NCBI RefSeq assembly: GCF_002091755.1
Contig: NZ_BDAI01000002.1
Location: 186,001-250,000, forward strand
Direction: 5' to 3'
Length of the DNA stretch: 64,000 bases
Source: Pseudomonas nitroreducens NBRC 12694
Lineage (GTDB): Bacteria; Pseudomonadota; Gammaproteobacteria; Pseudomonadales; Pseudomonadaceae
Positions 1-9,878 of the stretch are shown here, in pieces. Within the stretch, counting starts at the first letter, position 1. The number at the start of each line of letters is the position of its first letter. The position numbers and the translations under genes were made by a program. The notes beneath the pieces were generated by a model. The model worked only from the letters and a program-made list of their open reading frames with translations. It made no database searches and had not been told where the DNA came from.

Positions 1-423
1 ACCGGTACGGTCAAGCTCAAGGCCGGTTTCGAGAACGCCGACCACAAACTGTTCCCCAACCAGTTCGTCAACGTGCGCCTGCTCGCCGAGACGCTACCGG
101 GCGTGCTGACCATCCCGGCCAACGCCGTGCAGCGCGGTAACGACGGCACCTACGTCTACCTGGTCGGCGAGGAGAGCAAGGCCAAGCGCCAACTGGTCAC
201 CCTGGGCACCAGCGAGAGCGAGCGCGTGGTGGTGGCCGAGGGCCTGAAGGAAGGCGACCGCGTGGTCGTCGAAGGCACCGACCGTCTGCGCGAAGGCACC
301 CGCATGAACATCGTCGCCTCCGATGAAAAGGCCCGCGCGGCCGCGACGGAGGAGGGCGACAAGTCCACCGCCAAGCCGTTCGGCTCGGACACTCCGGTCC
401 AGGACAGCGGTAAGAGCGAATGA
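1..423 (+). CDS. muxA: MuxA, RND periplasmic adaptor, C-terminal part (5' end outside window)
   Basis: Reading frame is open from base 1 to the TGA at 421-423, giving the last 140 residues of a membrane-fusion protein of the MdtA/MuxA type. The visible part holds the end of the beta-barrel (NQFVNVRL, then IPANAVQRG) and the membrane-proximal domain (GLKEGDRVVVEG), followed by a polar tail. Adaptors of this family link an inner-membrane RND pump to an outer-membrane channel. The stop overlaps the muxB start (ATGA), so it is the first visible gene of a muxABC-opmB operon. The symbol rests on the adjacent pair of RND pumps plus outer-membrane factor, an arrangement shared by P. aeruginosa mux and E. 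coli mdtABC. Confidence 0.9.
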   Translation, partial: TGTVKLKAGFENADHKLFPNQFVNVRLLAETLPGVLTIPANAVQRGNDGTYVYLVGEESKAKRQLVTLGTSESERVVVAEGLKEGDRVVVEGTDRLREGTRMNIVASDEKARAAATEEGDKSTAKPFGSDTPVQDSGKSE

Positions 424-3400
424 ACCCGTCCCGCCTGTTCATCCTGCGGCCGGTCGCCACCACGCTATTGATGGTGGCGATCCTGCTGTCGGGGATCATC
501 GCCTACCGCTTCCTGCCGATCTCGGCCCTGCCGGAGGTGGACTACCCGACCATCCAGGTGGTGACCCTGTATCCCGGCGCCAGCCCGGACATCATGACCT
601 CCTCGGTGACCGCGCCGCTGGAGAACCAGCTGGGGCAGATTCCCGGCCTGAACGAGATGTCTTCCACCAGTTCCGGTGGCGCTTCGGTGATCACCCTGCA
701 GTTCAGCCTGCAGATCAACCTGGATGTCGCCGAACAGGAAGTCCAGGCGGCGATCAACACCGCGCAGAGCCTGCTGCCCAAGGACCTGCCGAACCAGCCG
801 GTGTACAGCAAGGTGAATCCGGCGGACGCACCGATCCTGACGCTGGCGGTGATGTCCCCGGACATGCCGCTGCCGCAGATCCAGGACCTGGTGGACACGC
901 GCCTCGCGCAGAAGATTTCGCAGATTTCCGGCGTCGGCCTGGTCAGCATCAGCGGCGGCCAGCGCCCCGCGGTGCGCATCCGCGCCAACCCCGGCGCCCT
1001 GGCGGTGGCCGGCCTGAGCCTGCAGGACCTGCAGACCACCGTCACCAACAACAACCTCAACGGTCCCAAGGGCAGCTTCGATGGCCCGACCCGTTCCTCG
1101 ACCCTGGACGCCAACGACCAGCTCAAATCCGCCGACGCCTACCGCGACCTGATCATCGCCTACAAGAACGGCTCGCCTTTGCGCGTGCGTGACGTGGCAA
1201 GCGTGGAGGACGACGCCGAGAACGTGCGCCTGGCCGCCTGGGCCAATACCTCGCCGGCCGTGGTGCTGAACATCCAGCGCCAGCCGGGCGCCAACGTCAT
1301 CGAGGTGGTGGACAGCATCAAGAAGATGCTCCCGCAACTGCAGGCGACCCTGCCGGGCAGCCTGGAAGTAACGGTGCTCACCGACCGCACCACGACCATC
1401 CGCGCCTCGGTGGCGGACGTGCAGTTCGAGCTGTTCCTCGCCGTCTGCCTGGTGGTGATGGTCACCTTCCTGTTCCTGCGCAATATCTCCGCGACGCTGA
1501 TCCCCAGCTTCGCCGTGCCCCTGTCGCTGATCGGCACCTTCGGCGTGATGTACCTGGCCGGCTTCTCGATCAACAACCTGACGCTGATGGCGCTGACCAT
1601 CGCCACCGGCTTCGTGGTGGACGACGCCATCGTCATGGTGGAGAACATTGCGCGCTACCTGGAGCAGGGCGATCCGCCGCTGGAGGCCGCGCTCAAGGGC
1701 TCGAAGCAGATCGGCTTCACCATCATCTCGCTGACCTTCTCGCTGATCGCCGTGCTGATCCCGCTGCTGTTCATGGGCGACGTGGCTGGCCGGCTGTTCC
1801 GCGAGTTCGCCATCACGCTCGCCGTGGCGATCCTGATCTCCGGTTTCGTCTCCCTGACCCTGACGCCGATGCTCAGCGCCAAGTTGCTGCGCCATGTCGA
1901 GCCGGAGCAGGAAGGGCGCTTCGCCCGCGCTGCCGGGCGCTTCATCGACAAGATGATCGAGCGCTATGCCGCCGCCCTGCGCGTGGTGCTGCGGCACCAG
2001 CCGCTAACGTTGCTGGTGGCCATCGCTACGGTCGTGCTCACCGCGCTGCTGTACATCTTCATGCCCAAGGGCTTCTTCCCGGTGCAGGACACCGGGGTGA
2101 TCCAGGGCATCGCCGAGGCGCCACAGTCGATTTCCTTCCAGGCCATGGCGAGCCGCCAGCAGGACCTGGCAAAGATCGTGCTGCAGGACCCGGCGGTGGA
2201 AAGCCTGTCCTCGTTCATCGGCGTCGACGGCACCAACGCCACGCTCAATACCGGGCGCCTGCTGATCAACCTCAAGCCCCACGCCGACCGCGACGTCACC
2301 GCCACCGAGGTGATCCACCGCCTGCAGCCGGAACTGGACCAGATCGCCGGCATCAAGCTGTACATGCAGCCGGTGCAGGACCTGACCATCGAGGACCGGA
2401 TCGCCCGCACGCAGTACCAGTTCACCCTGCAGGATGCCGACCCCGACGTGCTTGCCGACTGGGTGCCGCGCCTGGTGGACCGCCTGCAGCAATTGCCGGA
2501 GCTGGCCGACGTGGCCACCGACTGGCAGGACAAGGGGTTGCAGGCCTACATCAACATCGACCGCGACACCGCCTCCCGCCTGGGCGTGAGCCTGTCGAAC
2601 ATCGACAGCGTGCTGTACAACGCCTTTGGCCAGCGGCTGATCTCCACCATCTTCACCCAGGCCACGCAGTACCGCGTGGTGCTGGAAGTGGCGCCGGAAT
2701 TCCAGATCGGCCCGCAGTCGCTGGAGAACCTCTACGTGCCGTCCAGCGACGGTACCCAGGTGCGCCTGTCGAGCCTGGCCAAGGTGGAGGAGCGCCACAC
2801 CCTGCTGGCGGTCAATCACATCGCCCAGTTCCCGGCGGCGACCATCTCCTTCAACCTGGCCAAGGGCGTCGCCCTCGGCGAGGCGGTGCAGGCGATTCGC
2901 GACGTCGAGGCGCAGATGGAAATGCCCGTCAGCCTGCAGGGCAGTTTCCGTGGCGCCGCCCAGGCGTTCGAGGCCTCGCTGTCCAACACCCTGCTGCTGG
3001 TGCTGGCGTCCATCGTCACCATGTACATCGTGCTGGGCATCCTCTACGAGAGCTTCATCCACCCGGTGACCATCCTTTCCACGCTGCCCTCGGCCGGCGT
3101 GGGCGCGCTGCTGGCGCTGATGCTGTCGGGGCAGGACATCGGCATCGTGGCGATCATCGGCATCATCCTGCTGATCGGCATCGTCAAGAAGAACGCGATC
3201 ATGATGATCGACTTCGCCCTGGACGCCGAGCGTAACGAGGGCAAGCCACCCCATGAGGCGATCTACCAGGCGTGCCTGCTGCGCTTCCGGCCGATCCTGA
3301 TGACCACCATGGCCGCGCTGCTGGGCGCCTTGCCGCTGATGCTCGCCGGCGGCGCGGGCGCCGAGCTGCGCCAACCGCTGGGCGTCACCATGGTTGGCGG

Positions 3401-3542
3401 TCTGCTGGTCAGCCAGTTGCTGACGCTGTTCACCACGCCGGTGATCTACCTGTACTTCGATCGCCTTGCCGCACGCTGGGCTGCCTGGCGCGGCCGCCAC
3501 GGCCTGGACGTGAACAGCATCGACCCGGCGGAGCGCACCTGA
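420..3542 (+). CDS. muxB: MuxB, RND multidrug efflux pump, first inner-membrane subunit
   Basis: This is a 1040-residue proton-driven RND transporter of the hydrophobe/amphiphile efflux family, a normal full length. It starts with a short cytoplasmic end and TM1 (RPVATTLLMVAILLSG). The TM4 aspartate pair of the proton relay is present (GFVVDDAIVMVENI, about residue 400). The second repeat carries GIVKKNAIMMIDFA before the last helices. MuxB and MuxC are thought to form a heteromultimeric pump, as MdtB and MdtC do in E. coli; in P. aeruginosa the system exports agents such as novobiocin and aztreonam. ATG overlaps the muxA stop, and its own TGA shares one base with the muxC ATG, so translation is probably coupled. 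Confidence 0.95.
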   Translation: MNPSRLFILRPVATTLLMVAILLSGIIAYRFLPISALPEVDYPTIQVVTLYPGASPDIMTSSVTAPLENQLGQIPGLNEMSSTSSGGASVITLQFSLQINLDVAEQEVQAAINTAQSLLPKDLPNQPVYSKVNPADAPILTLAVMSPDMPLPQIQDLVDTRLAQKISQISGVGLVSISGGQRPAVRIRANPGALAVAGLSLQDLQTTVTNNNLNGPKGSFDGPTRSSTLDANDQLKSADAYRDLIIAYKNGSPLRVRDVASVEDDAENVRLAAWANTSPAVVLNIQRQPGANVIEVVDSIKKMLPQLQATLPGSLEVTVLTDRTTTIRASVADVQFELFLAVCLVVMVTFLFLRNISATLIPSFAVPLSLIGTFGVMYLAGFSINNLTLMALTIATGFVVDDAIVMVENIARYLEQGDPPLEAALKGSKQIGFTIISLTFSLIAVLIPLLFMGDVAGRLFREFAITLAVAILISGFVSLTLTPMLSAKLLRHVEPEQEGRFARAAGRFIDKMIERYAAALRVVLRHQPLTLLVAIATVVLTALLYIFMPKGFFPVQDTGVIQGIAEAPQSISFQAMASRQQDLAKIVLQDPAVESLSSFIGVDGTNATLNTGRLLINLKPHADRDVTATEVIHRLQPELDQIAGIKLYMQPVQDLTIEDRIARTQYQFTLQDADPDVLADWVPRLVDRLQQLPELADVATDWQDKGLQAYINIDRDTASRLGVSLSNIDSVLYNAFGQRLISTIFTQATQYRVVLEVAPEFQIGPQSLENLYVPSSDGTQVRLSSLAKVEERHTLLAVNHIAQFPAATISFNLAKGVALGEAVQAIRDVEAQMEMPVSLQGSFRGAAQAFEASLSNTLLLVLASIVTMYIVLGILYESFIHPVTILSTLPSAGVGALLALMLSGQDIGIVAIIGIILLIGIVKKNAIMMIDFALDAERNEGKPPHEAIYQACLLRFRPILMTTMAALLGALPLMLAGGAGAELRQPLGVTMVGGLLVSQLLTLFTTPVIYLYFDRLAARWAAWRGRHGLDVNSIDPAERT

Positions 3543-6500
3543 TGGGCGGCCTCTCGCGCCTGTTCATCCTGCGCCCGGTCGCCACCTGCCTGCTGACCCT
3601 GGCGCTGATGCTGGCCGGCGCGCTGTCGTTCAGCCTGCTGCCGGTGGCGCCGCTGCCCAACGTCGACTTCCCGACCATCCTGGTGCAGGCCGCGCTGCCC
3701 GGCGCCAGCCCGGAAACCATGGCGTCCACCGTGGCGACGCCACTGGAACGCTCGCTGGGGCGCATCGCCGGGGTCACCGACATGACCTCCAGCAGCTCCC
3801 TGGGCAACACCACCATCATCGTGCAGTTCGACCTGTCCAAGGACATCGACGGTGCCGCCCGCGAGGTGCAGTCGGCGATCAACTCGGCGATGGGCCTGCT
3901 GCCCACCGGCATGCCGAACAACCCGACGTACCGCAAGGCGAACCCGTCGGACATGCCGATCATGATCCTCACGCTGACCTCGGACACCTACACCCGCGGG
4001 GAGATGTACGACCTGGCCTCGACCATCGTCTCGCCCAAGCTGGCGCAGGTGAAAGGCGTGGGGCAGGTGAGCATCGGCGGCTCGTCGCTGCCGGCGGTAC
4101 GGGTCGACGTCAATCCGGACCAGCTCAGCCACTACGGCATCTCCCTGGACACGGTGCGCACGGCGATCAACAACACCAACGCCGATGGACCCAAGGGCTC
4201 GCTGGAGTTCGGTGAGCGCCATTGGCAGGTGGACTCCAACGACCAGCTGCGCAAGGCCAGCGAATACGCCCCGCTGATCGTCCATTACAACGCCGAGACT
4301 GGCGCAGCGGTGCGTCTGAAGGACGTCGCCACGGTCACCGACTCGGTGGAAGACGTGCGCAACGCCGGCTTTTCCGACGACCTGCCGGCGGTGCTGCTGA
4401 TCATCACCCGGCAGCCCGGCGCGAACATCATCGAGGCCACCGATGCCATCCACGAGCAGTTGCCGATCATCCAGGACGTGCTCGGCCCGCAGGTGAAACT
4501 GTCGGTGATGGACGACCGCAGCCCGTCGATCCGCTCCTCGCTGGAAGAGGCCGAGCTGACCCTGATCATCTCCGTGGTGCTGGTCATCCTGGTGGTCTAC
4601 CTGTTCCTGCGCAATGGCCGCGCCACGCTGATCCCCAGCCTCGCGGTACCGGTGTCGCTGGTGGGGACCTTCGCGGTCATGTACCTGTGCGGCTTCTCGC
4701 TGAACAACCTGTCGCTGATGGCGCTGATCATTGCCACCGGTTTCGTGGTGGACGACGCCATCGTCGTGGTGGAGAACATCGCCCGGCGCATCGAGGAGGG
4801 CGACCCGCCGATCCAGGCCGCTATCCGTGGTGCGCGGGAAGTAAGTTTCACCGTGCTGTCGATGACCCTGTCGCTGGTGGCGGTGTTCATCCCGCTGCTG
4901 CTCATGGGCGGCATCACCGGGCGGCTGTTCCGCGAGTTCTCGGTGACCCTGGCGGCGGCCATCCTGGTGTCACTGGTGGTCTCGCTGACGCTCACGCCGA
5001 TGCTCTGTGCACGCCTGCTCAAGCCGGTCGAGCGCGGGCCGAAGAAGGCCTCGGTGGAGCGTCAGAGCAACCGCTACTTCGTCGCCTTCATGCGGCGCTA
5101 CCGCGCCAGCCTGAGCTGGGCGCTGGAGCACTCGCGGCTGATGTTGGTGATCATGCTCGGCTGCATCGCGCTGAACCTGTACCTGTTCGTGGTGGTGCCC
5201 AAGGGCTTCCTGCCGCAGCAGGATTCCGGGCGCCTGCGCGGTTTCGCGGTGGCCGACCAGAGCATCTCGTTCCAGGCGCTGGACAAGAAGATGGCGCAGT
5301 TCCGCAGGATCCTCTCCGAAGACCCGGGCGTGGAGAACGTGGTGGGCTTCGTCGGCGGCGGCAAGTGGCAGTCGAGCAACACCGGCTCCTTCTTCGTCAC
5401 CCTCAAGGACATCACCGAGCGCGACTCGGCAGAAGCCATCGTCAATCGTCTACGCAAGAAACTGGCAGAAGTGCCTGGCGCCAATCTGTTCCTGGTCGCC
5501 GGCCAGGACGTGCGCATCGGCGGCCGTCAGGGCAACGCGCAGTACGACTTCACCCTGCGCAGCGACGACCTCACGCTGCTGCGCGAATGGGCGCCGAAGG
5601 TCGAGGCGGCGATGAACAAGGTGCCGCAGATCGTCGACGTGAGCAGCGATGCCCAGGACAAGGGCGTGCAGAGCCGCCTGGTGATCGACCGCGACCGCGC
5701 GGCGAGCCTGGGGGTGAACGTTGCCGAAGTCGACGCGGTGCTGAACAACTCCTACGGCCAGCGCCAGGTCTCGACCATCTTCAACCCGTTGAACCAGTAC
5801 CACGTGGTGATGGAGGTCGCCCAGCCGTACCAGGAAACCCCCGAGGAGCTGCGCCAGGTCTACGTGATCAACAGCGAAGGGCAGCGTATCCCGCTCTCGG
5901 CCTTCACCCACATCGAGCCGAGCCGCGCACCGCTGGAGGTCAACCACCAGGGCCAGTTCGCCGCGACCACCTTCTCCTTCAACCTCGCCCAGGGCGCGCA
6001 GATCGGCCCGGCCCGCGACGCGATCCTGGCGGCGGTGGAACCCATCCATCTGCCGATGGAAATCCAGGCCACCTTCGAAGGCAACGCCGGCGCGGTGCAG
6101 GACACGCAGAACGACATGCCCTGGCTGATCCTGCTGGCGCTGGTGTCGGTTTATATCGTGCTGGGCATCCTCTACGAGAGCTACGTGCATCCGCTGACCA
6201 TTCTTTCGACGCTGCCCTCGGCGGGCGTCGGTGCGTTGCTCACGCTGATGCTGTTCCGCACCGAACTGTCGCTGATCGCGCTGATCGGGGTGATCCTGCT
6301 GATTGGCATCGTGAAGAAGAACGCCATCATGATGATCGACTTCGCCCTGGACGCCGAACGCACACTCGGTCTGTCGCCGCGCGATGCGATCCTCGAAGCG
6401 GCGATGAAGCGCTTCCGGCCGATCATGATGACCACCCTGGCCGCCATCCTCGGCGCGCTGCCGCTGATCTTCGGCATCGGCGGCGACGCCGCGCTGCGCC

Positions 6501-6658
6501 GCCCGCTGGGCATGACCATCGTCGGCGGCCTGATCGGCAGCCAGTTGCTGACCCTCTACACCACCCCCGTCGTCTACCTCTACCTCGACCGCCTGCGCCA
6601 TTGGGTCAACAAGAAGCGCGGTGTGAAAACCGACGGCGCCCTGGAGACACCCGTATGA
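3542..6658 (+). CDS. muxC: MuxC, RND multidrug efflux pump, second inner-membrane subunit
   Basis: This 1038-residue RND transporter is a paralogue of muxB and lies directly downstream (TGATG junction). The same frame is open upstream inside muxB, but the start at 3542 is right: it gives the family N-terminus MGGLSRLFILRPVAT, matching MuxB's MNPSRLFILRPVAT. The TM4 Asp-Asp pair (GFVVDDAIVVVENI, about residue 402) and the GIVKKNAIMMIDFA segment are intact, so this subunit also looks active. The 3' end overlaps opmB by ATGA. Two non-identical pump subunits in one operon is the hallmark of Mux/Mdt systems and separates this locus from the Mex-type operon at 26-33 kb. Confidence 0.95.
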   Translation: MGGLSRLFILRPVATCLLTLALMLAGALSFSLLPVAPLPNVDFPTILVQAALPGASPETMASTVATPLERSLGRIAGVTDMTSSSSLGNTTIIVQFDLSKDIDGAAREVQSAINSAMGLLPTGMPNNPTYRKANPSDMPIMILTLTSDTYTRGEMYDLASTIVSPKLAQVKGVGQVSIGGSSLPAVRVDVNPDQLSHYGISLDTVRTAINNTNADGPKGSLEFGERHWQVDSNDQLRKASEYAPLIVHYNAETGAAVRLKDVATVTDSVEDVRNAGFSDDLPAVLLIITRQPGANIIEATDAIHEQLPIIQDVLGPQVKLSVMDDRSPSIRSSLEEAELTLIISVVLVILVVYLFLRNGRATLIPSLAVPVSLVGTFAVMYLCGFSLNNLSLMALIIATGFVVDDAIVVVENIARRIEEGDPPIQAAIRGAREVSFTVLSMTLSLVAVFIPLLLMGGITGRLFREFSVTLAAAILVSLVVSLTLTPMLCARLLKPVERGPKKASVERQSNRYFVAFMRRYRASLSWALEHSRLMLVIMLGCIALNLYLFVVVPKGFLPQQDSGRLRGFAVADQSISFQALDKKMAQFRRILSEDPGVENVVGFVGGGKWQSSNTGSFFVTLKDITERDSAEAIVNRLRKKLAEVPGANLFLVAGQDVRIGGRQGNAQYDFTLRSDDLTLLREWAPKVEAAMNKVPQIVDVSSDAQDKGVQSRLVIDRDRAASLGVNVAEVDAVLNNSYGQRQVSTIFNPLNQYHVVMEVAQPYQETPEELRQVYVINSEGQRIPLSAFTHIEPSRAPLEVNHQGQFAATTFSFNLAQGAQIGPARDAILAAVEPIHLPMEIQATFEGNAGAVQDTQNDMPWLILLALVSVYIVLGILYESYVHPLTILSTLPSAGVGALLTLMLFRTELSLIALIGVILLIGIVKKNAIMMIDFALDAERTLGLSPRDAILEAAMKRFRPIMMTTLAAILGALPLIFGIGGDAALRRPLGMTIVGGLIGSQLLTLYTTPVVYLYLDRLRHWVNKKRGVKTDGALETPV

Positions 6659-8139
6659 TCCGTTCCCGTTCCCTGCTCACTCCGCTGGCTCTGGCGCTGG
6701 CCGTGGCCCTGGCCGGTTGTGCCATCGGTCCGGACTACCAGCGCCCCGAGCTGACGGTGCCCGCCAGCTTCAAGGAGGGCGAGGGCTGGCAACTGGCGAA
6801 GCCGCAGGACGGCTTCAACCATGGCGCCTGGTGGGAACTGTACGGCGATGCCACGCTGAACGACCTACAGACCCGACTGGTTGCCGCCAACCAGACCCTG
6901 GCGCAGTCGGTCGCTTCCTACCGCCAGGCCCAGGCGCTGGCCAAGGGCGCGCGTTCCTCGTTCTTCCCGACCATCAGTGCCGACGTCGGCAAGACCCGTT
7001 CCGGCCAGGGCACCGGCAGCGGCGGCAGCGTACGCCTGCCCGATGGCTCCACCGTCAGCAGTGGTGGCGGCAGCAGTTCGATCAGCAACAGCTATTCGGC
7101 GAGCCTGGGCGTGAGTTGGGAGCTCGATCTGTGGGGCAAGCTGCGCCGCCAGCTGGAAGCCGACACTGCCAGCATGGATGCCAGCGCCGCGGACCTGGCC
7201 AACTCGCGTCTTTCCCTGCAATCCCAGCTGACCCAGAACTACCTGCAGCTGCGCGTGATGGACCAGCAGATCAAGCTGCTCAACGACACGGTCACGGCCT
7301 ACCAGCGCTCGCTCAAGCTCACCGAGAACCAGTACAACGCCGGCATCGTCACCAAGGCCGACGTCGCCCAGGCGCGCACCCAGCTGAAAAGCACCGAGGC
7401 CCAGGCCATCGACCTGAAGTACCAGCGTGCACAGCTTGAGCACGCCATCGCGGTGCTGGTCGGCGTACCGCCGGCGCAGTTCTCCCTGGCCGCCGTGAAA
7501 GGTGTGCCGAGCCTGCCGTCAGTGCCCGCGCTACTGCCGTCGGAGATATTGCAGCGCCGCCCGGACGTGGCCTCGGCCGAGCGCCAGGTGATCTCCGCCA
7601 ACGCCAAGATCGGCGTGGCCAAGGCTGCCTGGTTCCCCGACCTGACCCTCACCGCCGCCGGCGGCTACCGCAGCGGCAGCTTCCAGAACTGGATCGAGAC
7701 GCCTAACCGTTACTGGTCCATCGGCCCGCAGTTCGCCATGACGCTGTTCGACGGCGGGCTGATCGCCTCCCAGGTCGAGCAGGCCGAGGCGAGTTACGAC
7801 CAGACCGTGGCCAGCTACCGGCAGACCGTGCTGGACAGCTTCCGCGAGGTGGAGGACTACATGGTCCAGCTCAAGGTGCTGGAAGAGGAGAGCGGGGTGC
7901 AGCAGGAAGCGCTCGACGCCGCGCGCGAGGCGCTGCGCCTGACCACCAACCAGTACAAGGCCGGGACCATCGACTACAGCGATGTCGTCACCACCCAGAC
8001 CAGCGCGCTGTCCAACGAAAGGACGCTGTTGACCCTGACCGGCAGCCGCCTGACCGCCAGCGTGCAGCTGATCGCCGCGCTGGGCGGCGGTTGGGATGCG
8101 GCGAAGATCGCCGAGGAAGGGCAGGCGACGCGGGACTGA
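6655..8139 (+). CDS. opmB: OpmB, outer-membrane efflux lipoprotein of the Mux pump
   Basis: This 494-residue outer-membrane factor belongs to the TolC/OprM (NodT) family. The N-terminus is a lipoprotein signal (LALAVALAGC, acylated Cys22) followed by AIGPDYQRPE, the usual OprM-family start. Two outer-membrane efflux repeats follow, with WELDLWGKLRRQ and LLPSEILQRRPDVASAERQ as the conserved turns. It forms the trimeric exit duct for MuxABC. The frame is open far upstream within muxC, but the ATG at 6655 overlapping the muxC TGA gives the proper signal peptide. A Ser/Gly-rich stretch around residues 117-145 is an exposed insert. Last gene of the operon. Confidence 0.93.
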   Translation: MIRSRSLLTPLALALAVALAGCAIGPDYQRPELTVPASFKEGEGWQLAKPQDGFNHGAWWELYGDATLNDLQTRLVAANQTLAQSVASYRQAQALAKGARSSFFPTISADVGKTRSGQGTGSGGSVRLPDGSTVSSGGGSSSISNSYSASLGVSWELDLWGKLRRQLEADTASMDASAADLANSRLSLQSQLTQNYLQLRVMDQQIKLLNDTVTAYQRSLKLTENQYNAGIVTKADVAQARTQLKSTEAQAIDLKYQRAQLEHAIAVLVGVPPAQFSLAAVKGVPSLPSVPALLPSEILQRRPDVASAERQVISANAKIGVAKAAWFPDLTLTAAGGYRSGSFQNWIETPNRYWSIGPQFAMTLFDGGLIASQVEQAEASYDQTVASYRQTVLDSFREVEDYMVQLKVLEEESGVQQEALDAAREALRLTTNQYKAGTIDYSDVVTTQTSALSNERTLLTLTGSRLTASVQLIAALGGGWDAAKIAEEGQATRD

Positions 8140-8152
8140 GCCCGCGCCGGAT

Positions 8153-8446
8153 TCAATCTTCGATCAGGGCGCTCAGGGGAATCCGAAAACGGTTTTCCCC
8201 TTCCAGCGACTTGATGCCACGTGGGCTGGCGGTACTCACCAATACGCTGCCGTCTAGGCGCTCCAGTACTTCGCAATCGATGCGGCCAACGGCCGGCAAA
8301 CGGTCATCGCTGCTGCCGGTGTGCAGCCGCGCACGCGGCTTGAGGAAGCGCCAGTCACGCCCACCCGCGTCGATCAAGCGGCATTCCGCCCATCCCGGAA
8401 AGCACTCTTCGGTGTAGCGCACTATTTCGACCAGCAGGCTGGGCAT
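8153..8446 (-). CDS. conserved hypothetical protein, 97 aa
   Basis: A small soluble protein beginning MPSLLVEIVRYTEECF; the frame continues 25 codons further upstream, but that extension is Arg/His-rich and looks non-coding, so I chose the ATG at 8446. No signal peptide or membrane segment. The sequence has alternating charged and hydrophobic residues (GRIDCEVLERLDGSVLV) like a small beta-rich domain. It converges on opmB, 13 bp away, and lies just downstream of an NlpC/P60 gene on the same strand. I do not recognise the family. Coding status is supported by codon usage and tight packing. Confidence 0.6.
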   Translation of the reverse strand: MPSLLVEIVRYTEECFPGWAECRLIDAGGRDWRFLKPRARLHTGSSDDRLPAVGRIDCEVLERLDGSVLVSTASPRGIKSLEGENRFRIPLSALIED

Positions 8447-8478
8447 TGTTCGGAAGGTCCTGTGGTGGAAATTGAATA

Positions 8479-9072
8479 TCAGCCGTTGAAGCGGCGGGCG
8501 GTGGTGAAGCTGCGTTCCCAATAATCGCTGTTCAGCGAGTCCATGCGGACTCGTTCGCCGCTGCTCGGGGCGTGAATGAACAGGTTATTGCCGATGTAGA
8601 GGCCGACGTGGCTGACATTGCCGCGCCCATTATGATTGAAGAACACCGCGTCACCAGGTTTGAGTTCATCGCGCGCGACATGACGCCCGGCTTCCTCGAT
8701 CATTTCGCCGGTGGTGCGTGGCAACTGCATGCCAGCCTCCGTCCGGAAGAGGTAGACCAGCAGCCCGCTGCAATCAAAGCCGCTGGCCAGTGTGGTGCCG
8801 CCATAGCGGTAGGGCAGGCCAATGAGCTCTCGGGCTCTAGCGACCACTCGCCAGTTGGTCGATGGCACTGCCTTGTGCGCGCCGGTCCGCAGCGGACGCT
8901 TCAGTTCCCGGTGCGGGCGAACGTTGTTGCGATTGACCACCTTGGCATGGGTTGTGCGCGACAGGTGGGATGTCGCCTTGTGCGGCGCCGGACGCTTGAC
9001 TTCGCGCGCTTCGGCAAAGGGCATGGCCAGGGTGAGCAGCAGGGTCGTGCTCAGCAGGGTAAGGAAGCGCAT
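8479..9072 (-). CDS. NlpC/P60 family secreted cell-wall peptidase
   Basis: A 197-residue exported protein: signal peptide (MRFLTLLSTTLLLTLAMPFAEA), a basic linker, then a C-terminal NlpC/P60 domain. The catalytic Cys is in GFDCSGLLVYLF (about residue 101), the His in NVSHVGLYIG and the third polar residue in FIHAPSSG. Enzymes of this family cut gamma-D-Glu-mDAP type bonds in peptidoglycan stem peptides. Start chosen at the ATG at 9072; a GTG nine bases upstream is possible, and neither has a strong Shine-Dalgarno. It is a tandem paralogue of the gene at 9219-9878, transcribed in the same direction. All catalytic residues are present. Confidence 0.87.
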   Translation of the reverse strand: MRFLTLLSTTLLLTLAMPFAEAREVKRPAPHKATSHLSRTTHAKVVNRNNVRPHRELKRPLRTGAHKAVPSTNWRVVARARELIGLPYRYGGTTLASGFDCSGLLVYLFRTEAGMQLPRTTGEMIEEAGRHVARDELKPGDAVFFNHNGRGNVSHVGLYIGNNLFIHAPSSGERVRMDSLNSDYWERSFTTARRFNG

Positions 9073-9218
9073 CGTCGACACATCGTGTGGCTAGTTAGCG
9101 AAACGGGGCGTTATCTTAGAAATCTCCTGCATCGGATTAACGTGGGGAACCTGCATAGTCTTGTGGGTTTTTTCCGATTAATGAATCTACGAGTGACTCG
9201 GTTCGAACGTCTGCCGCC

Positions 9219-9878
9219 TCAGCCGCTGAAACGACGCGCGGTGGTGTAGCTGCGCCGCCAGTAGCTGTTGTCCAGGGAGTCGATACGAATGGTCTTGCCG
9301 GTTCGCGGCGCGTGGATGAAGCGGTCGTCGCCGATATACAGGCCGACATGGCTGGCGCTGCCGCCGCCGTTGTGGTTGAAGAAGACCGCGTCGCCGGGTT
9401 GCAGTTCGGCGCGGCTGACTTCGTTCTGGCGCTGGGCAATCATCGAATGGGTGGTGCGCGGCAGCTTGCGGTTGGCGATGCTGCGGTAGAGATAGACGAG
9501 CAGACCGCTGCAGTCGAAGCCGTTTTCCTCGCTTTCACCGCCCCAGCGGTAGGGAGTGCCGATCAGCTCGTGGGCGCGCTCGACGATGCGCGAGGTGTCT
9601 ACCGGGCTGAATTGCCGGCTGCCCAGGTCGTGGTCACGGGAGGCCAGGACCGCGGCGCTTCGTTGGTGTGCTTGTGAGAATTCCCCGTTGCGCTGCATGC
9701 GATGGGCCACGCCGCGTTGCTCGCCGCCACGCGAAGCGTGGCCAGCGGGCGAGAAGCTCCGGTCGATCACGGCGCTTTCGTAACGACGCCAGTCTGGCGC
9801 GTCGTAATCATCTGCCAGGGCGATGGACGCACCCAGGGTGCAGAACAGGTAAAACGGAATCCAGCGGATGGGGCGCAC
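9219..9878 (-). CDS. NlpC/P60 family secreted cell-wall peptidase (tandem paralogue)
   Basis: A 219-residue exported peptidase with signal peptide (WIPFYLFCTLGASIALA), a low-complexity charged linker, and an NlpC/P60 domain: Cys in GFDCSGLLVYLY (about residue 123), His in SASHVGLYIG, and RFIHAPRTGK. The GTG start at 9878 is backed by a Shine-Dalgarno (GAGGTGA) seven bases upstream. The domain is close to that of the neighbour at 8479-9072 while the linkers are unrelated, which fits duplication followed by linker divergence. 146 bp separate the two genes, so the downstream copy may have its own promoter. Confidence 0.87.
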   Translation of the reverse strand: MRPIRWIPFYLFCTLGASIALADDYDAPDWRRYESAVIDRSFSPAGHASRGGEQRGVAHRMQRNGEFSQAHQRSAAVLASRDHDLGSRQFSPVDTSRIVERAHELIGTPYRWGGESEENGFDCSGLLVYLYRSIANRKLPRTTHSMIAQRQNEVSRAELQPGDAVFFNHNGGGSASHVGLYIGDDRFIHAPRTGKTIRIDSLDNSYWRRSYTTARRFSG

